DNA from: Pseudoblastomonas marina
GTDB taxonomy: Bacteria > Pseudomonadota > Alphaproteobacteria > Sphingomonadales > Sphingomonadaceae
Assembly: GCF_014641655.1 (NCBI RefSeq)
Contig: NZ_BMID01000001.1
Coordinates: 620,001 to 684,000, forward strand
DNA: 64,000 bases
Direction of reading: 5' to 3'
The position numbers were made by a program, and so were the translations under genes. Under the pieces are notes generated by a model. The model saw nothing but the letters and a program-made list of their open reading frames with translations. It was not told where the DNA came from and searched no databases. Below are positions 9,901 through 17,446 of this stretch, piece after piece (the first letter of the stretch is position 1; each line of letters begins with the position of its first letter).

Positions 9901-10241
9901 GTGGCGTTTGCGGAGCGTCCCAGAGCAATACCGCTCGTTCCGATCGAAGAGGCATAAGGTCCGACAGCAATGCCGTAATAGCTCGACGCCGAAGCCGCGT
10001 TACCGACGGCGACCGATTCGTAACCCGACGCGGTGCTTTCATTGCCCACCGCCGTCGCATCGGAACCCGCAGCACTGGAATCCACCCCGCACTCCAGCCC
10101 GTCATCGGCGGTGCTCGCGGTGGCATCCGGCCCGTCGTTCGTATTGCATTCGGGCGTGTCGTCGGCGCGGGCCGAGGTGGTGAGCGCGACGATCGAGGTG
10201 GCGGCGAGCAGCAGGCTCGCCGTCAGGCGACAGGTATTCAT
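6927..10241 (-). CDS. trimeric autotransporter adhesin (YadA-like), large
   Basis: 1104 residues from ATG 10241, which has a GGAGGG ribosome site 8 bases upstream. A signal peptide (about 1-25, ending ARA) precedes a mature N-terminus with a Cys-x18-Cys pair, then long stretches of the YadA-head 14-residue repeat (pattern A-x-A-x-G with S/N-G variants). Two neck/connector units (VSVGNSSAKRRITNL and VSVGSAGVKRRITNV, each followed by DAV and QLN) split the head into three blocks. The C-terminus is a short stalk plus a YadA anchor of about 70 residues ending in Phe, which would trimerise into an outer-membrane barrel. It mediates adhesion or autoaggregation by family knowledge. Codon and base use in roughly 8100-10100 looks less GC-rich than in 6930-8090. 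A paralogue lies at 21719-23572. Confidence 0.9.
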   Translation of the reverse strand: MNTCRLTASLLLAATSIVALTTSARADDTPECNTNDGPDATASTADDGLECGVDSSAAGSDATAVGNESTASGYESVAVGNAASASSYYGIAVGPYASSIGTSGIALGRSANATSYAIAIGDSASGASNAVAIGNSTVTAQNGVALGRSANASDQGIAIGMYSEAGQGSIAIGSKINFGGAAVFYDGAIATGTNAVAVGGEASATGARSIALGANAGAGFEDSVALGAGSTVGAAMTVSVGNSSAKRRITNLADAVDATDAVTLQQLNNAIAAGGTEGATSLSFLDVNSTGTAADASGEDAIAIGENARAQGARSIAQGTNAIAYDDDAIALGTNASTDFGDSIAIGRDVNARDGGVSVGSGSRSWGAVGSAFGPNASSNGNGSVAVGYNSISSGGSSGGTASDASVAIGHSAQATSNGGTSIGGGSKAENNGTAIGSGSFAGSGFGTLAVGNNATADGVVTTAIGSSSSATGFIATAIGYQADATGREALAIGYGSEASAESSVALGTGSVADQTNTVSVGSAGVKRRITNVNAGIGDYDAVNVAQLNAAIAGVSSGGTGSASIYLDVNSDGAAASATGIDAVAIGENASATDANAISVGSNAATSGSNSIAVGPNAQATQGGTAMGSEAIARNGAVSVGTGAISDNQAVAVGISSSAQASAASAFGGFAKADQFMATAIGHNAVASGVNSTTVGGNSSATTQATAVGSSSVADAQWSSAMGHQANATGAGASAIGSYSAAAGQYAAAVGLQANASGTRSFAGGTRAQATGEYSVAIGGDGTDEDSLGASASGASAVSVGREAIASGNESLAVGADAVSSGLRTTAFGYGAKATGLQTTAAGTGSSAEGIGTLAFGSFATARGNYAMALGYASFAPALQATAVGNGAQATDENATALGRTAMARNASATAIGHNATSDYARATAIGYAAVTTANDQVVLGGAGSSVKIGDLDASTAAQEGPVDVVTVDANGVLGRQQAATAASVDAVRANVDYIAAISDAQFEALSSDVLALSGRLDTMEFALEDLDTRMRGGVAAAMAMGGTMVVPDSTVSISVNGATHQGEQGYSAAVTARVAPRIYVSGAIAGNTGDEGASGRVGMAIGF

Positions 10242-10406
10242 GGTTTGACCCTCCATTCGGGCGAAAATGCATCGCCCCTTCCGCCGCGCATGGTGTTGAG
10301 CAGGGGTCTGAAAGACAACCTCTTTGCCGCCGCCCTTCCACAGCGCGCCGGCCACTGTGGCGAATCGGTCACGCCGGGGCCGGACGGCGGTCGCGCTGCC
10401 GCGGCG

Positions 10407-10432
10407 GGAACCGATTTCCGCAACCGGAGGTT
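10407..10432 (+). promoter_or_regulatory. EcfG-like stress promoter candidate
   Basis: GGAAC, 17 bases, then GGTT, one base off the alphaproteobacterial EcfG consensus GGAAC-N16/17-CGTT. It lies 39 bases before the ATG of the 49-residue gene, a suitable distance. Confidence 0.4.
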
Positions 10433-10471
10433 TATCCCCCCAAGACGGGAATGAAGATTGAGGAGAACAAC

Positions 10472-10621
10472 ATGGCTAGCGTCAGCTTTCGCAGCTCGCG
10501 CCCGGACTCATGGATTTCGCCGCGTCCGCATTCCGATCCTTCGGCGCGTTTCATGAAGCACGGTGCGATCCGCCCGATGGAACAGCCGGGATTCTGGGCT
10601 CGCCTTCTGGGCACGCACTAG
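10472..10621 (+). CDS. 49-residue conserved-type small protein
   Basis: A 49-residue frame from ATG 10472 preceded by GAGGAG at a good distance; an in-frame ATG at 10451 is possible but would lie before that ribosome site. The product is basic with Arg, Ser and Pro residues and ends in a PMEQPGFWARLLG segment, a short amphipathic tail of a kind I recall at the end of small sphingomonad proteins (memory, not a search). It has an EcfG-like promoter upstream and a strong terminator 52 bases downstream, so it looks like a complete one-gene transcription unit. No function can be given. It is too short for most automatic gene calls. Confidence 0.65.
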   Translation: MASVSFRSSRPDSWISPRPHSDPSARFMKHGAIRPMEQPGFWARLLGTH

Positions 10622-10673
10622 GACGGTGCGACCGGCGCGCTTCGGGTGCTCCGGAAAAGGTAGACGAAACGAA

Positions 10674-10706
10674 AAGGGCGCGGTGCCGATCCGGCACCGC
10701 GCCCTT
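10674..10706. terminator. rho-independent terminator, probably bidirectional
   Basis: A perfect 14-base-pair stem (AAGGGCGCGGTGCC) with loop GATCC. It sits between the 49-residue gene and the convergent symporter gene, flanked by A-rich sequence on one side and T residues on the other. Confidence 0.85.
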
Positions 10707-10735
10707 ATTCATTGGAGCCGGAAGCCCCCCGGGGA

Positions 10736-12259
10736 TCAGTATTCCTCGGGCTCTTCGGGCGTTTCTTCGTGGTATTCCTTGCCCGCGGTCCGATCGCCGC
10801 GCGACAGCGCGAAGACGACGCCCGAAAGCAGCGCGATCGCGAGGATGTTGGGCAGCAGCATCGTGGCGTTGGAAATGTCGCCGAGGCGCCAGACCAGCTC
10901 GCTCGGCTGCGCCGCGCCGATGAAGATCACCACGCACCACAGCACGCGCCAGGCCATGTGCAGCTTGCGCTCGCCGCTGCGGGTCGAACCCTTCACCCGG
11001 TCGTAGATGAAGGTGATCGCGCGTTCGCCGTAATAGCTCCAGGTGAGCAGGGTGGTGAACACGAACAGCAGCAGCGCGATAGAGGCGACCAGCGTCCCGA
11101 TCGGGATCGCGGCGATCTCGGCCGGGAAGGCGGCGGCGAAGGCGCCCGAGGTCATCTCGAAGCCGACGCGGTCCGACTGCCAGACATGCGGCACGATCTC
11201 GCCGGCGTTCGAGAACTCGCCGCGCACGGTCAGGATCACCAGCGCGGTCATGGTGCAGATCACGATCGTGTCGATGAACGTGCCGAGCATCGCCATGCGG
11301 CCCTGCTGCTCGGGATCGTCGGTCTGCGCCACGGCGTGCGCGATCGGGGTCGAACCCTGGCCCGCCTCGTTCGAGAACAGGCCGCGGGCGACACCCGCGC
11401 GGATCGCCATGATGATCGCCGCCCCGGTAAAGCCGCCGACCGCGCTCTGCGGGTTGAAGGCACCGTGGAAGATCAGCGCGAAGGTCTCGCCGAGGTCGCC
11501 GAAGTTCAGGATCAGCGCGATCGCGGCCATCACGATATAGGCCGCGGCCATGAACGGCACGACGCTTTCCGCGACGCGGCCGATCGACTTGATCCCGCCG
11601 ATGATGACGATGAAGACCAGCACCGCGACGATCAGCCCGCCGAGCCATTCCTCGATTCCGAACAGCTCGTTGAGGCCGTCGGCCACGGCATTGGCCTGGA
11701 TCGAGTTGCCGGTGACGAGCGCGCTGAACAGCGTGCCGATGCAGAACAGGATCGCAAGCCAGGTCCATTTCGGACCGAGACCCATCATGATGTAGGTCAT
11801 CGGACCGCCGCGCTTGACTCCGTCGGAGGTCGTTTCGCGATAACGGATTGCCAGCGAGCCCTCGGCGAAGGCCAGCGCCATGCCGAACAGGGCGGTGATC
11901 CACATCCAGAAGATCGCGCCCGGACCGCCCAATGCGATCGCGGTGGCGACGCCGGCGAGGTTACCCGTGCCGACCTGGCCGGAAAGCGCGGTCGAGAGCG
12001 CGGCGAAGGGCGAAATCTCGCCCGCGCCCGCACCCTTGCGGCTCGAGAACAGGCCCTTCAGCGCCGAGAAGAACTTGGTGATCGGATAGAAGCGCAGGCC
12101 AACCATCACATACAGGCCGACCCCCAGCAGGATCAGCGCCAGTGGCGGGAAGGGAATGACTTCCACCCCCTCCCATGTGCCGCCCCAGATGAGGTCGGAT
12201 ATGTTGGTGACCGGCTGGATCATGCGGTCGCCAAGCGAAGCAGGCTCGGTAGTGGCCAT
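10736..12259 (-). CDS. alanine/glycine:cation symporter (AGCS family)
   Basis: 507 residues from ATG 12259 with AAAGGGG upstream. It has about eleven membrane segments and the family signatures GQVGTGNLAGVATAIALGGPG in the first third and GLFSNEAGQGSTPIAHA in the middle. It imports alanine, glycine or a related small amino acid with Na+ (or H+) across the inner membrane. The C-terminus is a short acidic cytoplasmic tail (repeated Glu-Glu and Pro). The stand-alone gene shares its terminator with the small gene on the other strand. Substrate choice within the family cannot be read from these motifs. Confidence 0.92.
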   Translation of the reverse strand: MATTEPASLGDRMIQPVTNISDLIWGGTWEGVEVIPFPPLALILLGVGLYVMVGLRFYPITKFFSALKGLFSSRKGAGAGEISPFAALSTALSGQVGTGNLAGVATAIALGGPGAIFWMWITALFGMALAFAEGSLAIRYRETTSDGVKRGGPMTYIMMGLGPKWTWLAILFCIGTLFSALVTGNSIQANAVADGLNELFGIEEWLGGLIVAVLVFIVIIGGIKSIGRVAESVVPFMAAAYIVMAAIALILNFGDLGETFALIFHGAFNPQSAVGGFTGAAIIMAIRAGVARGLFSNEAGQGSTPIAHAVAQTDDPEQQGRMAMLGTFIDTIVICTMTALVILTVRGEFSNAGEIVPHVWQSDRVGFEMTSGAFAAAFPAEIAAIPIGTLVASIALLLFVFTTLLTWSYYGERAITFIYDRVKGSTRSGERKLHMAWRVLWCVVIFIGAAQPSELVWRLGDISNATMLLPNILAIALLSGVVFALSRGDRTAGKEYHEETPEEPEEY

Positions 12260-12381
12260 GTCAGGTATTTCCCCTTTGAACTCCCTTTGTGGCGGGGGTG
12301 CTAACGGCAGAACCGCGCGAATGCCAGCCTTTGTGGCGAGAAGGCACACAGCGGAGCGGCGCTGGACGCCCGCGAACGGGG

Positions 12382-13890
12382 CTAGGGGCGGTCCGGCCTG
12401 GCCAGCGCGAAGGCGATGCGGACCTGCTCGCGGAACAGTGGCGCGTAGGATCGCAGCTTGCCGGCATTTTCCGCGTCGAAGCCGGTGCCGCTCGCGACAT
12501 GCGCCAGCGCGCCCTCGATCCCGCGCTGGAGCAGCGTCCGGGCGAGCGCAAAATCGCGACTCCCCCGCGACACCGCCTTGGCGAGGCGGAGGTCGGCGGC
12601 GATATTGGCGTCTTCGTAGGGGTCGTAGAAGGCACGGGTTTCCCGGAGCTTCCGCGCTTCGGACAGGTCGCGCTCGGCCTCGTCCCAGCGCCGGGTCTCG
12701 AGCAGCGCCTCGCCGCGGGCGAGCAGCGCCTTCATCCGCATCGCCTCGAATGGCGGGGCATAGGCCCCCGCCGCGAGCTGCGCGTCGGCGAAGGCGAGGT
12801 TCTCCGCCGCGAGCGCGATCGTGCGTGCATGGTCCTCGGTGCTCGCGAGCGCTTCCATCAATGCGCCGCGCAGGAAGCTTTCGGCCATCGGGTTGGCTTC
12901 GAGCACCGGGTCGGCCAGCGCTTCCTCGAACACCGCGATTGCATCTTCGCCGCGTCCCGTCGCGGCGAGCGCCTTGCCGAGCATAAGCAGGTCGTTGACC
13001 TGCGTTTCGACGAGTCCGTCAGCGAGCGGATCGAGCATCGTGTCCCAATAGCGCAGCGCGACCTTCGGATACCCGGCCTCCTGCGCCTGCACCGCCAGCC
13101 GCCGCAGCGCGCGCACCACCGATGCCGCGCGCTCGGGATCCTCGAGCCGGGTGCGGAAGCCCGCGAGCGCGCTTTCCGCCGCGAGCACCGCTTCCTCGTC
13201 GCGACCCTGTTCGTAAAGCGCGCGGGCGAGGTCGGCGAAGTAGTCGGCAGTGTCGGTCCGGATCTCCGCGCTTTCGCTTCGTTCCACCGCGGCGATCGCG
13301 CCGCGTGAATCGGCCTCGGCGAGCGACCACAGCGCGAGGCGCCGTTCCTCGTTGGACCATTCCTCCGCGGCGCGCCGCGCGAGCATGTCGCCGCGCGCGG
13401 ACAGCAGCATCGCGGCTTCGCTCGGATCGCGATCGAGCGCGCGCGAACGTTCGAGCGCGAGGGTCAGCTGCTCGATTGCTGCGGGGTACCCAACCCCGCC
13501 CCAGACGATTCCGTCGCTCACCAGCCCCTTGATCGCGCTGGCGTAGAAATAACGGATCGTGGGCTCGTTGTGGCCGCCCAGCTCGTCGCGTTGTTCGGCA
13601 AGCTCGAGCCATTTCTCGGCCGCGGCGACGGCATCGCGCGGCTTGTCCCACGCCCAGGCGAGATAGAGCTGGAGGTAGAGCGGGTAGAGGCAGTCGCCCG
13701 AGCCCGGCCGTTCGCTCTCGCAGCGCTGCTCCTCTTCGGCGAGATAGGCGACGGCTTCCGGATATTCGCCCTTCAGCCGGGCCTCGTCGATCGGCCACGG
13801 CAACGCGGTCTCGTCTCCCTCCTGCGCCCCGACGGCGGCCGGGACCAGCACGGCGAGCAAAGCCATGAGCGGGAAGAGGATTCGCGACAT
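12382..13890 (-). CDS. secreted TPR-repeat protein
   Basis: 502 residues from ATG 13890; an in-frame GTG at 13899 is the alternative start. A clear signal peptide (LFPLMALLAVLVPAAVGAQ) is followed by an all-helical, Ala/Leu/Glu-rich protein with several TPR-like helix pairs (for example around the stretches DTADYFADLARALYEQGRDE and ETQVNDLLMLGKALAATGRG). It probably acts in the periplasm as a protein-protein scaffold. It precedes secE divergently, separated by about 200 bases. I do not recognise a specific family; another secreted TPR protein of similar size lies at 31922-33493. Confidence 0.75.
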   Translation of the reverse strand: MSRILFPLMALLAVLVPAAVGAQEGDETALPWPIDEARLKGEYPEAVAYLAEEEQRCESERPGSGDCLYPLYLQLYLAWAWDKPRDAVAAAEKWLELAEQRDELGGHNEPTIRYFYASAIKGLVSDGIVWGGVGYPAAIEQLTLALERSRALDRDPSEAAMLLSARGDMLARRAAEEWSNEERRLALWSLAEADSRGAIAAVERSESAEIRTDTADYFADLARALYEQGRDEEAVLAAESALAGFRTRLEDPERAASVVRALRRLAVQAQEAGYPKVALRYWDTMLDPLADGLVETQVNDLLMLGKALAATGRGEDAIAVFEEALADPVLEANPMAESFLRGALMEALASTEDHARTIALAAENLAFADAQLAAGAYAPPFEAMRMKALLARGEALLETRRWDEAERDLSEARKLRETRAFYDPYEDANIAADLRLAKAVSRGSRDFALARTLLQRGIEGALAHVASGTGFDAENAGKLRSYAPLFREQVRIAFALARPDRP

Positions 13891-13949
13891 CGCGGGCACT
13901 CTAACGCGGTGTTTCGTCCTGCCAACAGTCGCGATCGGTCATCGCACAC

Positions 13950-13977
13950 TTGCACAAGCGCGCCGCCGGGGTTAGAG
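13950..13977 (+). promoter_or_regulatory. secE-nusG promoter
   Basis: TTGCAC, 16 bases, TTAGAG, a good alphaproteobacterial housekeeping promoter, giving a leader of about 100 bases before secE. It lets secE-nusG be transcribed independently of the distant tRNA-Trp. Confidence 0.55.
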
Positions 13978-14007
13978 GCGAGGGCAATTCCGACATCGAT
14001 GGAAAAG

Positions 14008-14033
14008 CAGCCCCTCCCGGACTTGAACCGGGG
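14008..14033 (-). other. isolated tRNA T-arm-like sequence in the secE leader
   Basis: On the minus strand the sequence forms a perfect five-pair T-stem with the consensus loop TTCAAGT (14016-14032), followed by AGGGGC resembling an acceptor 3' strand. No matching 5' acceptor or anticodon arm is found upstream. It could be a tRNA remnant or a chance hairpin in the secE leader. Confidence 0.3.
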
Positions 14034-14086
14034 CGGCGCGGACCCCATCCCGGAAGAGACGAGTTTCACTTTTGGGATTTTGAACG

Positions 14087-14281
14087 ATGGCGAAGACCAC
14101 CCCCGGAGAATTCATCCGCCAGGTGCGGGCCGAAGCGTCCAAGGTTGTCTGGCCGACCAAGGCGGAAACGATCCAGACCGCGATCATGGTCGGCATCATG
14201 GTGCTGATCCTCGCGCTGTTCTTCTTCGGGATCGACAGCCTCTTCTCTTCCATCGTCGGCTGGCTGCTGCGGCTCGCCTGA
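14087..14281 (+). CDS. secE: preprotein translocase subunit SecE
   Basis: 64 residues, the short single-helix form typical of alphaproteobacteria. The amphipathic N-terminal segment carries the conserved EASKVVWPTKAET signature, followed by one membrane helix (about 33-60). It is part of the SecYEG channel in the inner membrane, where it clamps SecY. nusG starts 31 bases downstream, the classic gene order. A dedicated promoter is visible upstream. Confidence 0.96.
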   Translation: MAKTTPGEFIRQVRAEASKVVWPTKAETIQTAIMVGIMVLILALFFFGIDSLFSSIVGWLLRLA

Positions 14282-14312
14282 TCCCTAAACAAGCAACGGA
14301 CGACTGACACAC

Positions 14313-14849
14313 ATGGCCCGCTGGTACATCATCCACGCCTATTCCGGTTTCGAGAACAAGGTGCGCGACACGATCATTTCGGAAGCCGAACGGCTCGGCT
14401 TGTCCGACGCGGTCGAGGAAGTGCAAGTCCCGACCGAGACGATCACCGAGATCAAGCGCGGCAAGAAGGTCCAGACCGAACGCAAGTTCATGCCGGGTTA
14501 CGTGCTCGCCAAGCTGACCATGACCGACGATGTCTACCACCTGGTCAAGAACACCCCCAAGGTGACCGGCTTCCTCGGCAACAACAACAAGCCGCAGGCG
14601 ATTTCCGAACGCGAGGCCGCGCGCTATTTCGGCGGTGTCGAGGACGCCAAGAGCGCGCCCAAGCGCGAGATCAACGTCGATTACGAGATCGGCGACCAGG
14701 TCAAGGTGCTCGGGGGACCCTTCGCGAGCTTCAACGGCGTCGTCGAGGAGCTCGATTTCGACAAGCAGAAGGTCAAGGTTTCGGTCTCGATCTTCGGCCG
14801 CGCGACCCCGGTCGAGCTCGACTTCGAGGAAGTCGAACTAGTCAAGTAA
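14313..14849 (+). CDS. nusG: transcription termination/antitermination factor NusG
   Basis: 178 residues: an N-terminal NGN domain beginning [15 protein letters not shown], with the characteristic GYVLAKLTM strand, and a C-terminal KOW domain (about 120-178, [16 protein letters not shown]). NusG binds RNA polymerase, reduces pausing and links it to Rho or ribosomes. Normally rplK follows directly, but here a 5.3 kb block with its own genes separates them, and the next gene converges on nusG with only 18 bases between. Confidence 0.97.
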   Translation: MARWYIIHAYSGFENKVRDTIISEAERLGLSDAVEEVQVPTETITEIKRGKKVQTERKFMPGYVLAKLTMTDDVYHLVKNTPKVTGFLGNNNKPQAISEREAARYFGGVEDAKSAPKREINVDYEIGDQVKVLGGPFASFNGVVEELDFDKQKVKVSVSIFGRATPVELDFEEVELVK

Positions 14850-14867
14850 GGCCGCCGGCGCGACGCG

Positions 14868-16037
14868 TCAGCTTTCGAGTCCGAAACTCTCGTCGACCAG
14901 GCGCGCCGCGTGCGCTTCCTCGAGGCCGCGATCAATGTTGGCGATGACCGATGTCAGCGGCGCGTCGAGGCGATAGCAGAATTCGCGCGCCCGGAACTCT
15001 CGCACCGCATTGCCGCGCAGCATGACGGGGACGATCCGGGTCAGCAGCTTGGTGCCGAACCCTTCGTGCTCACCGCTGCCGAACCGTTCCGATGAATCTT
15101 CGGAGAGGCTCTCGTGCCACTCGAGCTCGAAGCGATCCTCGTCCGCGTCGTAGGTGACGATCTTCCAGGAGAGCGAGACCCGCGTGTCCTCGGTTTCGGA
15201 AAGATTGTATTTCTGCGCGTTGGTGGCGAGCTCGTGCAATGCCAGCGCGATCTGCTGCGCCGCTTCTGATCCGACGGCGATCGCAGGTCCCTCGATCGCC
15301 ACGCGGTCGGGGAAGACCTGAATCAGCGGTGCGAGCTGATCGCGCACCACCGTTTCGAGCTGCTCTGAAGCATTGTTTTCCGCCCGCTTGATCGTGGTCG
15401 TGGCCTTGGCCAGCGCGCGCAGGCGGGCGAGCAGGGTCGCGACGAATTCCTCCTTGGTGCCGGAATCCTTGGCGCTCTGGCTGGCGAGCGAGCTGACCAC
15501 CGACAGCAGGTTGCCCGAACGATGCACCGCCTCGCGCGCCTGAACCGCGAGGTTGGCATTGAGGCTCTGCAGTTCCTCGGTCCGTTTCTCGACCTGGTCC
15601 TCGAGCGTGGCGAGCGTCGCCTCGTGCGCGGCGATTTCGTCCTGCAACTGCTTGTTCGCTTCGCCCATCTGGCCGGGCGAAGGGAGTGCGACGAGCGTCG
15701 GGACGAGCCGGAAAAGCACCACCGCGGTGATCGCGGAAACGATGCCGGTGGCAAGCTTGAGCGCGCCGATCCACGGATAGATCGGCCACCACAGCGTGAC
15801 GATCCCGGCAAGGTGAGTGAAACCGCACAGCAGGATGAAGCTGGCGAACAGCATGACCAGCCCAGGATGCGGGACGTCCTTGCGCTGCCGCAGGACCGTT
15901 ATCAGCGCGAGCGGGATCGCCATGTAGGACAGGAAGATGAGCAGGTCCGACCCGGCCCACAGGATCACCAGCCACGGTTGCCATAACAGGCACATGCCGT
16001 GCGGCATGTAGTCGCCATATTCGATTATGTGGCGCAT
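14868..16037 (-). CDS. HWE histidine kinase with ethylene-receptor-type sensor domain
   Basis: 389 residues from ATG 16037 (CGGAG upstream). Residues about 20-112 form three membrane helices that match the plant ETR1/cyanobacterial ethylene-binding domain. All seven residues known to matter for copper and ethylene binding in ETR1 have equivalents at matching spacing: Asp31, Tyr38, Ile41, Pro42, Ile68, Cys71 and His75 (IPLALI and LLCGFTHL stretches). A coiled coil (about 127-165) follows, then an HWE/HisKA_2 kinase: phospho-acceptor candidate His172 (VHRSGNLL), N-box [11 protein letters not shown] with Asn273, and a W-x-E motif near EWHES. Unlike ETR1 there is no GAF domain. No response regulator is adjacent, so its partner is elsewhere. 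Ethylene binding is inferred, but residue conservation is strong. Confidence 0.85.
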   Translation of the reverse strand: MRHIIEYGDYMPHGMCLLWQPWLVILWAGSDLLIFLSYMAIPLALITVLRQRKDVPHPGLVMLFASFILLCGFTHLAGIVTLWWPIYPWIGALKLATGIVSAITAVVLFRLVPTLVALPSPGQMGEANKQLQDEIAAHEATLATLEDQVEKRTEELQSLNANLAVQAREAVHRSGNLLSVVSSLASQSAKDSGTKEEFVATLLARLRALAKATTTIKRAENNASEQLETVVRDQLAPLIQVFPDRVAIEGPAIAVGSEAAQQIALALHELATNAQKYNLSETEDTRVSLSWKIVTYDADEDRFELEWHESLSEDSSERFGSGEHEGFGTKLLTRIVPVMLRGNAVREFRAREFCYRLDAPLTSVIANIDRGLEEAHAARLVDESFGLES

Positions 16038-16102
16038 TCTAAATTCTCCGACCCCCGGATTGCCGCGCAATCCGGGTAAGCCGATAGGCCTCTTTCGAGG
16101 CG

Positions 16103-16726
16103 ATGAACAGTTCGGCCTTTGACTTCGCGGCTGAAACAGGCATCGGTGGATTGGTGAAGACGCTCGCCGCCTCGCGCCCGTTCCTGTGGCTCGTGCTCGC
16201 GCTGCCGGGCGCGTGGATCCTTTATCGCTGGGCGGCGACACCAGAAGCCTACGGCTATGGCCATGCGATCGGCGACAGCGGCGACTGGGCCGCATGGCTG
16301 CTGCTGGTGACGCTCGCGGTGACCCCGGTCCGGCTCGCGCTCCGCAAGGCGCGGGTGGCGATCTGGCTGATGCGGCATCGGCGCGATCTCGGGGTGGCCA
16401 GCTTCGCCTATGCCGCCGGGCACACCGTGATCTACCTCGTTAACAAGGCGGGGCTCCGCCCGGTGCTGGCCGAGGCGGGATCGCCCGACATGCTGACCGG
16501 CTGGCTCGCGCTGGCGCTGTTCGTGCCGCTCGCCGCGACCTCGAACGATATCGCGGTGCGCGCGCTCAAGCGGGCATGGAAGCGGCTCCACCGGCTGGTC
16601 TATCCGGCGGCGGTGCTGACCTTCGTGCACTGGGCGCTGGCGGCCTTCGATCCGACCACGGCCTACATCCATATCGGGATCCTGGCCGCGATCGAATCGG
16701 TGCGGGTCTGGCTCCAGCGCCGCTAG
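16103..16726 (+). CDS. msrQ: MsrQ/YedZ-like haem-binding membrane protein
   Basis: 207 residues with about six membrane helices and a ferric-reductase-like core. Conserved histidines include His107 (FAYAAGHTVIYL), His163 (RLHRLVY) and His176 (VHW), the pattern that holds b-type haem in MsrQ. In the known system MsrQ passes electrons from the quinone pool or a flavin reductase to periplasmic MsrP, which repairs methionine sulfoxide. No msrP is within the window, so the symbol is tentative. The gene is divergent from the ethylene-type kinase with 65 bases between the starts. Confidence 0.7.
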   Translation: MNSSAFDFAAETGIGGLVKTLAASRPFLWLVLALPGAWILYRWAATPEAYGYGHAIGDSGDWAAWLLLVTLAVTPVRLALRKARVAIWLMRHRRDLGVASFAYAAGHTVIYLVNKAGLRPVLAEAGSPDMLTGWLALALFVPLAATSNDIAVRALKRAWKRLHRLVYPAAVLTFVHWALAAFDPTTAYIHIGILAAIESVRVWLQRR

Positions 16727-16735
16727 GCGGAGGGC

Positions 16736-17254
16736 TTACAGCGTGACGTATTGCCGGAAGCGCGCGACTTCGGCCTCGTCGACATACTTGCCGATCTCGC
16801 GGTTGAATTCCTCGATGTTCTCGTAGGGACGATATTCGAGGAATTCGCCGATCATGCGCTCGGTCATGCCCGGGATCAGCGCGATGTCCTCGCGGGTGGC
16901 GGTGTTGAGGTTGACCGGGACGAACACGTTCGCGCGCATCGCGGCGGCCTCTTCCTCGCCCAGCGTTTCCAACAGCACCGCGTTGAAGGCGGTGGTCGAG
17001 GCATAGGGCTGGCCGGCGACGATCGAGGCGGCGAGTTCTTCCGATGCGCCCGCGGCGGCAAGCTGCTCGGCGGTCGCGGTGTTCGCATCGAGCACGCCCG
17101 CAGTCTCGGTGTCCGCGGTGGTCGTGTCGGCATCGGCTTCGGCTTCGGCCATTTCCGCGGCGGCCGCTTCGTCGGGATCTTCGCCCGCATCGGCACAGGC
17201 GGACAGGGCGAGGGCAGAGCCGCTCAGGGCGGCCACGAAGACGAGTTTGCGCAT
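16736..17254 (-). CDS. lipoprotein with ComEA-like helix-hairpin-helix motifs
   Basis: 172 residues from ATG 17254. The signal peptide ends in a lipobox LALSAC, so the mature protein is lipid-anchored. An acidic Ala/Glu/Asp/Thr-rich linker leads to two helix-hairpin-helix-like segments: LDANTATAEQLAAAGAS and VNLNTATREDIALIPGM, both opening with the LNxAT pattern of ComEA. ComEA binds DNA outside the inner membrane during natural transformation; a DNA role here is inferred. It converges on msrQ with 9 bases between the stops. It has no competence neighbours in the window, apart from the CinA-like gene 6.6 kb away. Confidence 0.75.
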   Translation of the reverse strand: MRKLVFVAALSGSALALSACADAGEDPDEAAAAEMAEAEADADTTTADTETAGVLDANTATAEQLAAAGASEELAASIVAGQPYASTTAFNAVLLETLGEEEAAAMRANVFVPVNLNTATREDIALIPGMTERMIGEFLEYRPYENIEEFNREIGKYVDEAEVARFRQYVTL

Positions 17255-17446
17255 GGAGTAATCCTTCTTGGTAAAGCGTCGCAATAACGGGTTTGGCGGG
17301 TCGTGCGAACCCCCCGATGCGAGCATTGCAAGCATGGTGAACGAGGCACGGGAAATTCGGCAGGACAATCTTGGGTTTCGCTTAACTTCCGCCCCCTAGG
17401 GACCGTTAACGCGGGGACGCCCGCAGGACCGGATCCAGGAACATAA

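Noticed and set aside
6927-10241. Dense short repeats suggesting a CRISPR or tandem-repeat array
   Set aside because: The repeats are degenerate and translate as the YadA-head repeat in one long frame with signal peptide and anchor; there are no uniform spacers.
13899-14086. Complete tRNA on the minus strand upstream of secE
   Set aside because: Only a T-arm and part of an acceptor-like strand are present; no anticodon or D-arm can be folded.
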